Assembly (NCBI GenBank): GCA_018711185.1 | Contig: DVIQ01000110.1 | Coordinates: forward strand, 1 to 64,000 | DNA from: Candidatus Limivivens intestinipullorum | Lineage (GTDB): Bacteria > Bacillota > Clostridia > Lachnospirales > Lachnospiraceae | Length of the DNA: 64,000 bases | Direction: 5' to 3' | Part shown: positions 52,005 through 60,431 of the stretch, piece after piece | Layout of the letters: each line of letters starts with the position of its first letter | Position numbering within the stretch: the stretch's first letter is position 1 | Notes under the pieces: generated by a model | Told to the model about the DNA's origin: nothing | The model's input: the letters and a program-made list of their open reading frames with translations, nothing else | Databases searched by the model: none | Translations under genes and position numbers: made by a program

Positions 52005-53330
52005 TTATAAGAATTCCTTGTCAACAATATCCAGGACTTCCTTCATTTTTTCCATTTCCTCCCTAAGCTGCCCCTCTGTGATGATAAGCGGCGGCGCCAC
52101 GATAATCATGTTTTCATGGGAGTAGGTCATAAAGCCCCTCTGTGCCAGCATGCCGATGATCTTTCCCATGATTCCCTGCGGATCTTTTCCGTAGGGTACC
52201 AGCGCCTCCTTTGTCTCTTTGTCCTTCACAAGCTCCACAGCGGAAAACAGCCCGATGTACCGCACGTCGCCCACGCAGGCGAAACGTTTTTTGCATTCCT
52301 CAAGCTCTTCGCCCAGGACGGCTCCCACAGCCCGCACATGAGCCGCGATGTCATGCTCCAGGTAATAATTCACACAGGCGACTCCCGCCGCGCAGGCCAG
52401 CGGGTGACCGCTGTAGGTCAGGCCGCAGAGAAGCGCATGGTCGTCAAAGTAGGACGCGATCCGCTTGCTCACCGCCACGCCGCCCAGGGGAACGTAGCCG
52501 CAGGTGACGCCTTTCGCGAAGGTCACCAGATCAGGCTTTACGCCGAAATTCTCAAAGGCGAACATTTTTCCGGTTCTGCACCATCCGGTCATCACCTCGT
52601 CGCAGATCATCAGGATGCCATATTCGTCGCAGAGCTTCCGCACGCCGGGGAGATACCCCTTTGGAGGAATGATCACGCCGTTGGAACCGGTGATGGTCTC
52701 CATAACGATGGCCGCCACATTGTCCGCTCCCTCATAGAGAATCTGTTCTCTGAGTTTCTCCACATAGAACCGGGAGGCTTCTTCCTCGCTTTCGAAGGTG
52801 ATCTTTTCCCGGTACACATACGGATCGAAGAAATGGACGAAGCCGGGAATGCCGGGTTCCGAAGGGTATCTCCTGGGCTCTCCCGTCAGGTTCGCCGCTC
52901 CGTAGGTAGAACCGTGGTAGCTCCGGTAGCGGCTGAAAATCTTCTGCCGCCCGGTGTACATCCTGGCGATTTTAATGGCGTTTTCATTGGCGTCCGCTCC
53001 GGCGTTGGTAAAGAATACCTTTCCCATATTGTCCGGCATCAGCTTGATAATCAGCTCCGCCAGGTTTCCGCGGCTCTCCACCGCGTAGCTGGGTGCCATG
53101 TAGCAGAATTTTCCGGCCTGTTCCCGGATGGCCTCGACGATCTCCTTGTTCCCATGTCCCAGATTCATATTCACAAGCTGAGAGGACATATCACTGTATC
53201 TCTGTCCGTCGTAATCATAGAGATAGATTCCCTCCGCCTTTTTGATGGCCTTTGGATTGATTTTCCCCTGTACTGACCAGGACTGCAGATTATACATTTT
53301 ATGCTTTCTTACAACTTCTTCTCTTGTCAT
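52005..53330 (-). CDS. Class III aminotransferase, omega-amino acid type
   Basis: A 441-residue PLP enzyme. PLP lysine K273 in LVTFAKGVTCGYVPLGG, D244 in LMICDEVMTGW and the phosphate-binding FFTNAGADANENAIK. The opening MTREEVVRKHKMYNLQSWS... with KAEGIYLYDYDGQRYSDMSSQL resembles taurine:2-oxoglutarate and related aminotransferases from anaerobes; this is from memory, not a search. The pairing with an iron-type alcohol dehydrogenase fits nitrogen scavenging from taurine, GABA, beta-alanine or a similar amine. Read after a leader with a terminator-like hairpin. GGAGATTGTT precedes the ATG. Confidence 0.88.
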   Translation of the reverse strand: MTREEVVRKHKMYNLQSWSVQGKINPKAIKKAEGIYLYDYDGQRYSDMSSQLVNMNLGHGNKEIVEAIREQAGKFCYMAPSYAVESRGNLAELIIKLMPDNMGKVFFTNAGADANENAIKIARMYTGRQKIFSRYRSYHGSTYGAANLTGEPRRYPSEPGIPGFVHFFDPYVYREKITFESEEEASRFYVEKLREQILYEGADNVAAIVMETITGSNGVIIPPKGYLPGVRKLCDEYGILMICDEVMTGWCRTGKMFAFENFGVKPDLVTFAKGVTCGYVPLGGVAVSKRIASYFDDHALLCGLTYSGHPLACAAGVACVNYYLEHDIAAHVRAVGAVLGEELEECKKRFACVGDVRYIGLFSAVELVKDKETKEALVPYGKDPQGIMGKIIGMLAQRGFMTYSHENMIIVAPPLIITEGQLREEMEKMKEVLDIVDKEFL

Positions 53331-53393
53331 AACAATCTCCTTCCCCTATCCTCTGCAAGCCGCTCCAGCACCGTTTTGTCCTTGTGCTGGAAC

Positions 53394-53426
53394 GAAAAAA
53401 GACGCCCTGGTTTTTACCGGGCGCCT
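53394..53426 (-). terminator. Terminator or attenuator before the aminotransferase gene
   Basis: Minus-strand GGCGCCCGGT-aaaa-ACCAGGGCGTC (one mismatch), then TTTTTT. It may end the PucR-type transcript. Because a promoter-like sequence (53455-53483) lies upstream of it, it could also be a conditional terminator in the aminotransferase leader. A second hairpin, GTTCCAGCAC...GTGCTGGAGC (about 53361-53393), follows. Confidence 0.65.
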
Positions 53427-53454
53427 TTGCTCGCTTTTTGTTTTGGATGGGGAA

Positions 53455-53483
53455 ATTATAGCACCTGCCTTTTGGGGTTTCCA
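53455..53483 (-). promoter_or_regulatory. Possible promoter of aminotransferase-dehydrogenase operon
   Basis: Minus-strand -10 TATAAT (53455-53460), extended by TGC just before it, a 17-base spacer and a weak -35 TGGAAA (53478-53483). It starts transcription about 125 bases before the aminotransferase ATG. Confidence 0.5.
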
Positions 53484-53531
53484 GCCCTTTCCGGCACAAA
53501 GATTTCTATAAATTTTTGTGCCATAGCACAA

Positions 53532-54671
53532 TCACAGGCAGTCTAGAATCTGAAAAGCCAGAAGAATTTCCGAACGTTTTACCATATCGTCCAGATCCAC
53601 CGGCAGAAGCTCCCGGATTTTCTGGAGCTTGTAGTGAATGGTGTTCCGGTGACAGAACCGGTTCTGGGCCATCTCCCGGACGCTGCCCCCTGTCTCCACG
53701 TACTCCCGGAGTATCTGGGCGTAGTCTGTCTGCTTTTTCTGATCGTAGTCCAGGACAGGGCCCAGCATCTCCCGGCAGTACCGGTCCAGCATCTTCCGGT
53801 CCTGAACGTCCATAATGATCTTGTAAATGCCAAAGTCTTCATAATTCAGCAGTTTTTCCCCTTTGCGCTTCGCCAGGTTCAGAGCCCCCACGGCGTGCTC
53901 ATAGCTGCGGGGCAGACAGGGAAGAGTCGTTACCACTGGGCCGACCCCGGCCTGGAAGCCCAGATGCCGGTCCCTGCCCATCTGCATGATCCGCTCCATT
54001 CGCTCCCTGCAGAGGGGCACGCTGTCCTGTCCGAACAAAAGCAGCAGCCGTTCCTCCTGCCAGAATACGACCACAGGAAACGGCATTCCCTGGAGCTCCT
54101 CCCGCACATTCCACAGGATCCGCCGGCTCTGGCTGCAGTCCTTCCGTATCCGCTCCACATCGATTACCGCGATCTGATAGTTTGCCTCCTCCGGATAGCC
54201 GCAGCGCATCATGTACGGAAGGTAAAGCTCCGGCACAGCGCTGCGGAAAATGGCGTTTTCCACAGCCTGATTCAGGGTTTTCTCCGTTTGCTCGTACTCG
54301 TTCAGGCGGGTGGTCAGGGCCCGTGTCACGTCCACCAGACGGATTTCCCAGGGTATCGTAAAAATCGGAAACCCCTTTTTATCCCCAAACTCCAGCAGCT
54401 CCTCAGGCACCCGGCCGATATACGGGCCCAGGTTGACGGCCAGCCCGCAGGCCTCCTTTTTCCACAGCCTTTTTCCAAGCTCCAGCAGATATTCCTCCCG
54501 GCCCACGATTCCGGTTGTAAACACCAGCTCCCCGCCCCGGAGAAATTCCGCCACCTGCACATCCTCGATAATATGCACCCAGTCGATCTGCCTCTCAAGA
54601 CCCTTCCGCCCGGCTGCCAGGCGCATCTGGTATTTATTTTTAACCTCCATCCAGATTCTTTTCAGCTCCAT
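53532..54671 (-). CDS. PucR/CdaR-family transcription regulator
   Basis: A 379-residue regulator: N-terminal PucR-type domain (about 1-125, RQIDWVHIIEDVQVAEFLRGGELVFTTG), a central degenerate GGDEF-like/CdaR segment (about 140-290), and a C-terminal HTH_30 domain (VREMAQNRFCHRNTIHYKLQKIRELL, about 333-358). Such regulators usually activate catabolism of nitrogen compounds (purines, GABA, sugar acids) in response to the substrate. It is placed between the system 2 kinase-like gene and the aminotransferase gene, all on the minus strand, so it probably controls this cluster. Confidence 0.93.
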   Translation of the reverse strand: MELKRIWMEVKNKYQMRLAAGRKGLERQIDWVHIIEDVQVAEFLRGGELVFTTGIVGREEYLLELGKRLWKKEACGLAVNLGPYIGRVPEELLEFGDKKGFPIFTIPWEIRLVDVTRALTTRLNEYEQTEKTLNQAVENAIFRSAVPELYLPYMMRCGYPEEANYQIAVIDVERIRKDCSQSRRILWNVREELQGMPFPVVVFWQEERLLLLFGQDSVPLCRERMERIMQMGRDRHLGFQAGVGPVVTTLPCLPRSYEHAVGALNLAKRKGEKLLNYEDFGIYKIIMDVQDRKMLDRYCREMLGPVLDYDQKKQTDYAQILREYVETGGSVREMAQNRFCHRNTIHYKLQKIRELLPVDLDDMVKRSEILLAFQILDCL

Positions 54672-54748
54672 AAACGCATCCCCCCTGTCCGCTGCCCGTT
54701 GGATGACCGCCTGTCCAGACGCGTTCTCCGCCCTCAGGGCTTATCCAA

Positions 54749-54784
54749 CAAAAGGAGGCTCCCGCAATCCGCGGCAGCCTCCTT
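54749..54784 (-). terminator. Intrinsic terminator after the system 2 cluster
   Basis: Minus-strand AAGGAGGCT, loop, AGCCTCCTTTTGTT, about 75 bases after the stop of the kinase-like gene and before the PucR-type gene. Confidence 0.8.
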
Positions 54785-54859
54785 GTCTGTTCTGCTTATT
54801 CTATCTAATTTTTAAGTCATGCGCGCGCTTTGGCCCACACGCCTCTCAATCCCGCTCCC

Positions 54860-55489
54860 TTAGCGGAACCGGATATCGATATAAGAGCAAATCATATCCA
54901 CGCACTTGTCGAAACCCAGTCTGCTGCTGTTTAAACAGAGGTCATAGTTCCGGGCGTCATCCCATGTGCGGCCTGTGTAATAGTAATAATAGTCTCCTCT
55001 GTGCTTATCCGTGCGCTGGATGTATCGCTCCATCTCCTTTTCGTTTTTTATGGCGGAAGCGGAGAGCTCCAGGCTTCTGGCAATCCGGTAATCCATGGGA
55101 GCGTGGACGAACACGCTCACCACATCCGGCCGGTCCCGGAGGATGAAATCCGCGCAGCGTCCCACGATAACACAGGATTCCTGGGCGGCAAGCTCCTTTA
55201 TGATCTTCGCCTGATAGTTGAACAGATTCTGGTCAGAGACAAAATCGTCGCTCTCCGGCGGAATCAGCCCGCCCTTGTACACCTTCTTCGCCAGTCCGAA
55301 CAGTCCGGCTCCCTTCAGGCGTTCATCTGTTCTGTGAAAAAGAAGCTCATTAATGCCGCTGTCATCTGATGCCATCCTCAGAATCTCTCTTCCGTAGCAG
55401 TTAATTCCAAGCTTCTCGGCCAGCATATGGCCGATGGTCTTTCCTCCGCTGCCATACTGTCTGGCAATGGTCACAATTACTTTTTCCAC
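54860..55489 (-). CDS. Cytidylate-kinase-like P-loop protein (system 2)
   Basis: A 209-residue paralogue of 50190-50822. The P-loop ARQYGSGGKTIG here is closer to canonical, with GKT present. Shared blocks are YGREILRMASDDSGI, GGLIPPESDDFVSDQNLFNYQAKII, VIVGRCADFIL and YYYYTGRTWDDARNYDLCLNS. It follows livF of system 2 by 48 bases. Its repeated presence beside a Liv importer suggests a role linked to the imported compound or to control of uptake, but the activity is unknown. Confidence 0.87.
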   Translation of the reverse strand: MEKVIVTIARQYGSGGKTIGHMLAEKLGINCYGREILRMASDDSGINELLFHRTDERLKGAGLFGLAKKVYKGGLIPPESDDFVSDQNLFNYQAKIIKELAAQESCVIVGRCADFILRDRPDVVSVFVHAPMDYRIARSLELSASAIKNEKEMERYIQRTDKHRGDYYYYYTGRTWDDARNYDLCLNSSRLGFDKCVDMICSYIDIRFR

Positions 55490-55537
55490 ACCAACCCCTC
55501 CTTATTTCATAGCTTTCCGCGCAGCCGTTCGAAAACC

Positions 55538-56248
55538 TTATTCGCCCAGATACGCCTTCTTGATGGAATCGTTGTTCATGAGCTCGTCCGCCGGCGCGTC
55601 CAGGGTAATCTTTCCGGTCTCCAGAACATACGCCCTGTCCGCGATGGCCAGCGCTTTTTTGGCGTTCTGCTCCACCAGAAGCACCGTGGTTCCTCCGGCG
55701 CTGACTTCCTTGATAATGTCAAAAATCTCGTTTACAAAAATCGGAGAAAGTCCCATGGAGGGCTCGTCCATCAGGATAATCTTTGGATGGGACATCAGGG
55801 CCCGTCCCATGGCAAGCATCTGCTGCTCGCCTCCGGAAAGGGTTCCCGCAAGCTGCGTTTTGCGCTCCTCAAGCCTTGGGAAGCGCTTGTATACCATCTT
55901 CAGGGTATTGGCGATTTCCTCTTTGTCCTTCCGGCTGTAGGCTCCCATCAGAAGGTTCTCATAAACCGTCAGATCTGAGAAAACCCGGCGTCCTTCCGGC
56001 ACATGGGCCATTCCCAGATAAACAATCTCATGGGCCGGCATCTTCGTAATATCCCTGCCCTCAAACTCGATTTTTCCAGACTTGGCGGCAAGCAGACCGG
56101 TAACCGTATGGAGAATCGTGGTTTTCCCCGCGCCGTTGGCGCCGATCAGCGCGATAACCTCACCCTGGTTGACCTCAAAGGAAACGCCCTTGATCGCCTG
56201 GATGACGCCGTAGTTTACCTTCAGATCCGTAACCTTTAACATTGCCAT
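55538..56248 (-). CDS. livF: Branched-chain amino acid-type ABC ATPase LivF (system 2)
   Basis: A 236-residue ATPase, clearly paralogous to 45553-46257: Walker A GANGAGKTT, signature LSGGEQQM, Walker B IILMDEPSMGLSP. It follows livG of system 2 by 14 bases. Confidence 0.94.
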   Translation of the reverse strand: MAMLKVTDLKVNYGVIQAIKGVSFEVNQGEVIALIGANGAGKTTILHTVTGLLAAKSGKIEFEGRDITKMPAHEIVYLGMAHVPEGRRVFSDLTVYENLLMGAYSRKDKEEIANTLKMVYKRFPRLEERKTQLAGTLSGGEQQMLAMGRALMSHPKIILMDEPSMGLSPIFVNEIFDIIKEVSAGGTTVLLVEQNAKKALAIADRAYVLETGKITLDAPADELMNNDSIKKAYLGE

Positions 56249-56262
56249 CTTCTCGTTTCCTC

Positions 56263-57021
56263 CTATTCTCCAAGGTACGCGGTGATTACCTGGGGATTGT
56301 TCAGCACGTCCTCTGGCTTGCCATGGGCAAGCTCGGTGCCGAAGTTCAGCACGTACAGGTACTCACAGATACCGGATACCAGTTTCATATCATGTTCGAT
56401 CAATAAAATTGTAACACCAAATTTCTCCCGGATCAACTCAATGGTTTCCATCAGCTCCGCCGTCTCGTTGGGATTCATGCCGGCTGCCGGCTCATCCAGC
56501 AGAAGAAGCTTCGGATCCGTGGCCAGAGCTCTGGCGATCTCCAGCTTGCGCTGTTTTCCGTAGGGCAGATTGGACGCGAGGAAGTCCTTATAAATGTCCA
56601 GTCCGAAAACATTCAGGATTTTCTCCGCGCGCTCGTCCATCTCCCGCTCTTTTTTCCGGTAGCCCGGCGTGTGGACGATGCTGCCGAACAGACTGTATCT
56701 GACTTCGTTGTGAAGGGCCGCCTTTACGTTGTCCAGAACACTCATCTGGGAAAACAGGCGAATGTTCTGGAAGGTGCGGGCTACTCCGGCCTGGCAGATC
56801 TGAGCGGGCTTTTTCCCCACCAGATTCACGCCGTCCAGCAAAATCGATCCGTCCGTGGGCATGTATACCCCGGTCAGGAGATTGAAGGCCGTGGTCTTTC
56901 CCGCTCCGTTGGGGCCGATCAGCCCCACCAGGGCGCCCTTCTCAATGCTCATATTCAGGTTATCCACGGCGCGCAGACCGCCGAAGGATATTCCGAGATT
57001 CTTCACTTCAAGCAGTGCCAT
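56263..57021 (-). CDS. livG: Branched-chain amino acid-type ABC ATPase LivG (system 2)
   Basis: A 252-residue ATPase with Walker A GPNGAGKTT, signature variant LPYGKQRKLEIARAL, Walker B LLLLDEPAAGMNP and H-loop ILLIEHDM. Starts three bases after livM. Confidence 0.94.
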   Translation of the reverse strand: MALLEVKNLGISFGGLRAVDNLNMSIEKGALVGLIGPNGAGKTTAFNLLTGVYMPTDGSILLDGVNLVGKKPAQICQAGVARTFQNIRLFSQMSVLDNVKAALHNEVRYSLFGSIVHTPGYRKKEREMDERAEKILNVFGLDIYKDFLASNLPYGKQRKLEIARALATDPKLLLLDEPAAGMNPNETAELMETIELIREKFGVTILLIEHDMKLVSGICEYLYVLNFGTELAHGKPEDVLNNPQVITAYLGE

Positions 57022-57024
57022 GGA

Positions 57025-57996
57025 TCATCCCTCCTTCTGTATCTTTTCCGCCTGGCGCAGATTCCGCTTTTCCACAAGGGTGCGCTTAAACGAAGAGTTG
57101 TTGAAAAGCATCATGGCGATCAGGGCGATGGCGTAAATCAGCATCCGGTAATTGGACACGTTTCGCAGAAGCTCCGGAAGAATCCGAAGGATCAGCGCCG
57201 CGGCCACGGTTCCGCCGATATTTCCCATACCGCCCAGCACCACCATAACCAGGATCTCGATGGACGTATTGTAGTCGAAGTTCGTGGGCTTTAAGATACC
57301 GATGTTTCCGGCGTATACCACGCCCGCCATTCCGGCCAGCACGGCCGCCACCACAAAGGCGAGGATCTTGTAACGGCTCACGGGAATACCCACAGCCTCT
57401 GCCGCGATATAATTATCCCGGATCGCGCAGACCGCCCGTCCGTGTCTGGAATTTACCAGATGCGCTACCACCAGGATGGTCAGCACCGTCAGAATGTACA
57501 CCGGCGTAAAATTCCGGTAAGTGGTCACCAGGGGGATCTGGGACAGTCCTTTGGCGCCTCCCGTGATGGGTGTCATGGCGTTAAAGACGGACTTGATGAT
57601 CTCCCCAAAGCCCAGGGTCACGATTGCCAGATAGTCTCCCCGCAGACGAAGCACGGGCATACCGATAATCACGCCCAGAATGCCCGCCGCGGCTCCGCCA
57701 ACCAAAAGCGCCGCCGGAAGACCGATCCAGATGGGCAGCTCCAGCTTCAGCACCAGGGCCCCGGCGTAGGCTCCGATGGATAAAAAGGCCGCGTGTCCGA
57801 GGCTTAACTCCCCTAAGAATCCAACCACAAGGCTTAACGAAACAGCCAGCATCGTATAGGTACAGCATGGAATAATCAGGGACATGAGCTGTCTCGTGAG
57901 CATACCGGTATTTACCAGAACCATCACCAGCACATAGACGGCGACTGCCAAAACCCCGTTGATAATAAGCTTTCTGTTCTTTTTCATCTGGGCCAC
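57025..57996 (-). CDS. livM: Branched-chain amino acid-type permease LivM (system 2)
   Basis: A 323-residue LivM-type permease with the family blocks LSLGHAAFLSIGAYAGALV and LRLRGDYLAIVTLGFGEIIK, and about nine membrane segments. Its start abuts the livH stop with no gap, so translation is coupled. Confidence 0.94.
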   Translation of the reverse strand: MAQMKKNRKLIINGVLAVAVYVLVMVLVNTGMLTRQLMSLIIPCCTYTMLAVSLSLVVGFLGELSLGHAAFLSIGAYAGALVLKLELPIWIGLPAALLVGGAAAGILGVIIGMPVLRLRGDYLAIVTLGFGEIIKSVFNAMTPITGGAKGLSQIPLVTTYRNFTPVYILTVLTILVVAHLVNSRHGRAVCAIRDNYIAAEAVGIPVSRYKILAFVVAAVLAGMAGVVYAGNIGILKPTNFDYNTSIEILVMVVLGGMGNIGGTVAAALILRILPELLRNVSNYRMLIYAIALIAMMLFNNSSFKRTLVEKRNLRQAEKIQKEG

Positions 57997-58884
57997 CTAC
58001 ACTTTCTCAATCTTCATCTTGCCAAGAAGTCCCGAAGGTCTCGCGAGAAGCACGATAACCAGCGTACTGAATACAATGGCGTCCGACAACTGGGTGGAAA
58101 TGTACGCCTTGGAAAGGCTCTCAATGATGCCGAGGATAATACCTCCAAGCATGGCCCCCGGAATGCTTCCGATGCCGCCAAGGACAGCGGCCACAAAGGC
58201 CTTGATGCCCGGCAGCGCGCCCAGGGTCGGCTGCAGGGACTGGTACTGGCAGATAAACAGAATGCCTGCCACCGCCGCCAGACCGGAGCCGATGGCAAAG
58301 GTAATGGAGATCGTTTTATTTACATTGATGCCCATGAGCTCCGCCGCTCCCTTGTCCTCGGAAACCGCCCGCATGGCGCGGCCTGTTTTTGTGTTATTGA
58401 TAAAGGATGTCAGAGCGATCATGGAGATCGTAGTCACCACCAGGGTCACAATGGTAATGCCGGAGATGGTCACACTGCCAAGGCGCAGGGACGGCACGCT
58501 GATGATGGACGCGAAGGGAATCGGAGTCGCCTTGAAAATCAGCAGAGCAACGTTCTGGAGCAGGTAGCTCATACCAATGGCCGTAATCAGCACTGCCAGG
58601 GAGGGCGCGTTTCGCAGGGGCTTATACGCCACCTTCTCAATCACAATACCCAGGACGGAGCATACCACAATCGTCAGGATTACGGCGATCACCGGATGCA
58701 GGCCCAGCAATACGGTAAATACATACAGGGAATAGGCGCCCACCATGATAATATCGCCATGGGCAAAGTTGATCATCTTCGCGATACCGTAAACCATCGT
58801 ATAGCCCAGCGCGATCAGGGCGTATATGCTTCCGGTGCGCAGCCCGTTAAGCAACTGTTCGAAAATACTGTTAATCAGGCTCAT
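57997..58884 (-). CDS. livH: Branched-chain amino acid-type permease LivH (system 2)
   Basis: A 295-residue LivH-type permease with GSIYALIALGYTMVYGIAKMINFAHGD and AVLGGIGSIPGAMLGG. I choose the ATG at 58882-58884 (MSLINSIFEQLLNGL), behind GAAAGGTGGAAAGAC. It is separated from the binding-protein gene by 233 bases of highly structured DNA. Confidence 0.93.
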   Translation of the reverse strand: MSLINSIFEQLLNGLRTGSIYALIALGYTMVYGIAKMINFAHGDIIMVGAYSLYVFTVLLGLHPVIAVILTIVVCSVLGIVIEKVAYKPLRNAPSLAVLITAIGMSYLLQNVALLIFKATPIPFASIISVPSLRLGSVTISGITIVTLVVTTISMIALTSFINNTKTGRAMRAVSEDKGAAELMGINVNKTISITFAIGSGLAAVAGILFICQYQSLQPTLGALPGIKAFVAAVLGGIGSIPGAMLGGIILGIIESLSKAYISTQLSDAIVFSTLVIVLLARPSGLLGKMKIEKV

Positions 58885-58952
58885 GTCTTTCCACCTTTCT
58901 GTGTGTGTTTCTCTTTTCACTCTGCGGCTGCCGTGAATAGCAACGTTCCATT

Positions 58953-59007
58953 CAGGATATATACAAGCCCTGCGTACCTGCTTTCGGCAGGAATTGTATA
59001 TATCCTG
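58953..59007. repeat. Long inverted repeat between binding-protein and permease genes
   Basis: CAGGATATATACAA (58953-58966) pairs perfectly with TTGTATATATCCTG (58994-59007), with an inner CCTGC-tttcg-GCAGG hairpin. In the transcript this is a long stem between livK and livH of system 2. Likely role, by analogy, is to stabilise the upstream binding-protein mRNA. Confidence 0.8.
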
Positions 59008-59063
59008 GCGCGCTGCCGCGTTTCCCCGCCGGAAGAAAGCAGCCTATTCTTTCACTGGAAAGG

Positions 59064-59095
59064 GGATGCCGCCATTCGCCGCATCCCCTTCTCCA
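59064..59095 (-). terminator. Stem-loop just after the system 2 binding-protein gene
   Basis: Minus-strand GGGGATGC...GCATCCCC followed by TTTCC, 22-50 bases after the stop. Possibly partial termination, giving more binding protein than permease. Confidence 0.6.
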
Positions 59096-59117
59096 TTGAA
59101 TGGATATGTTTGATTTC

Positions 59118-60254
59118 CTATTCTTCTACGTAAGCGTAAGCGCCGTCCTTAACCGTTACGAAACGGATATCCTTTACAGGGGCGCCGGATTCGTCAAAGG
59201 TAATGGAATCGCCGGTAAGACCTTCTACCGTGATCTCAGTCATAGCTGCGATCATATCCGCGCTCTCAATGCTGCCGGCCTGCTCCATGGCTGCTTTGAA
59301 GGTATATACGGTATCGTACGCGTCTGCCGCGAACTGGTCCGGGGTAGAACCATAAGCCTCCTCGTAGGCATCCACGAAAGCGACAACCTTGGGATCGTCA
59401 ACGGACGCGCAGAAGGGGCTGGTGAAGATGCAGCCTTCTACGTTCGCAACGTCGGTGGCGGTGGCGATTACACCGTCCCATCCGTCAGAACCGAAGAACG
59501 GAAGCTCCATACCCATGTCCGCAGCCTGGCTGGTAATATATGTAGCATCCTGGTAGTAAGCCGGTACGTAGATGGCCTCTGCGTCCGTGCCGCGGATGGT
59601 GGTAAGCTGGGTGTTAAAGTCCACATCTCCGGTCTGGAAAGCCTCGCTGGCAACGATCTCGCCGCCATTCGCCGCTACCTGCTCTTCGAAAGCTGCCTGA
59701 ATACCGGTGCTGTACTCGTCCGCAGCGTTGTAGATCACAGCAATCTTGGTAATGCCCATGGTGTTTACCATATAGTCCGCCATCGCAGTTCCCTGCTCCG
59801 GATCTGAGAAGCAGATACGGAAAGCGTTGTCATTCGCGATACAGCCCTCGGCGGAACCGGAGGGAGTGATCTGAAGAATGCCGTCCGCGTAGGTCTGATC
59901 TACAATGGCGATGCAGGCGCCGCTGGTAACGCAGCCCATAACAACGTTGATCCCCTGGTCCATCAGGGAGTTGTAAGCCTGGGGAGCCATCTCCTCGCTG
60001 GCCTCGTCATCGGCAAACTCCATGGCAAACTCATAGGTAGTGTCGCCTACCGTCACGCCGCCGGCGGCGTTGATCTCGTCGATGGCAATCTGCGCGCCCT
60101 GCATAACAGAGGTTCCGTAGGATGCCGCGGAGCCGGTCAGAGGTCCGATACCTCCGATCAGGAAGGTTTCAGCCGCGAAAGCGCTTGAAGAAACCATAGC
60201 CGCAGCCGCCAGAACAGAAGCCGCAGTTCCAACTACTTTTTTCACTTTTTTCAT
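59118..60254 (-). CDS. HAAT-family solute-binding protein (system 2), no lipobox
   Basis: A 378-residue binding protein of the Leu/Ile/Val type (FLIGGIGPLTGSAASYGTS, NVVMGCVTSGACIAIVDQ, DQFAADAYDTVYTFKAAM). The signal peptide MKKVKKVVGTAASVLAAAAM...AFA ends in a signal peptidase I site and lacks a lipobox cysteine. I choose the ATG at 60252-60254, behind AAAGGAGGAGAACATT; the long upstream frame has no coding signal. First gene of system 2 with a strong promoter. Confidence 0.92.
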   Translation of the reverse strand: MKKVKKVVGTAASVLAAAAMVSSSAFAAETFLIGGIGPLTGSAASYGTSVMQGAQIAIDEINAAGGVTVGDTTYEFAMEFADDEASEEMAPQAYNSLMDQGINVVMGCVTSGACIAIVDQTYADGILQITPSGSAEGCIANDNAFRICFSDPEQGTAMADYMVNTMGITKIAVIYNAADEYSTGIQAAFEEQVAANGGEIVASEAFQTGDVDFNTQLTTIRGTDAEAIYVPAYYQDATYITSQAADMGMELPFFGSDGWDGVIATATDVANVEGCIFTSPFCASVDDPKVVAFVDAYEEAYGSTPDQFAADAYDTVYTFKAAMEQAGSIESADMIAAMTEITVEGLTGDSITFDESGAPVKDIRFVTVKDGAYAYVEE

Positions 60255-60285
60255 AATGTTCTCCTCCTTTAAATAATTTAGGTTT

Positions 60286-60314
60286 ATCATAAGCCCCGCC
60301 GCCTGTTTTGTCAA
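60286..60314 (-). promoter_or_regulatory. Promoter of Liv system 2
   Basis: Minus-strand TTGACA (60309-60314), 17-base spacer, TATGAT (60286-60291), about 30 bases before the binding-protein ATG. Confidence 0.85.
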
Positions 60315-60390
60315 GAATTTTGTTGTGTGCGTGAGGTTAACATTTGTCTTTGCAGTCCGGCACAAACCCGCGCTGTACCGCGCAGTCGTA

Positions 60391-60429
60391 AGCACCTGTT
60401 GTTTGGCGGCGCAAGAAGATAATTCAGGC
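60391..60429 (+). repeat. Dispersed intergenic repeat, shortened copy 3
   Basis: AGCACCTGTTGTTTGGCGGCGCAAGAAGATAATTCAGGC matches the right half of the elements at 14924-14987 and 25212-25279. It lacks the left arm of the hairpin. Its end abuts the proS stop. Confidence 0.7.
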
Positions 60430-60431
60430 TT

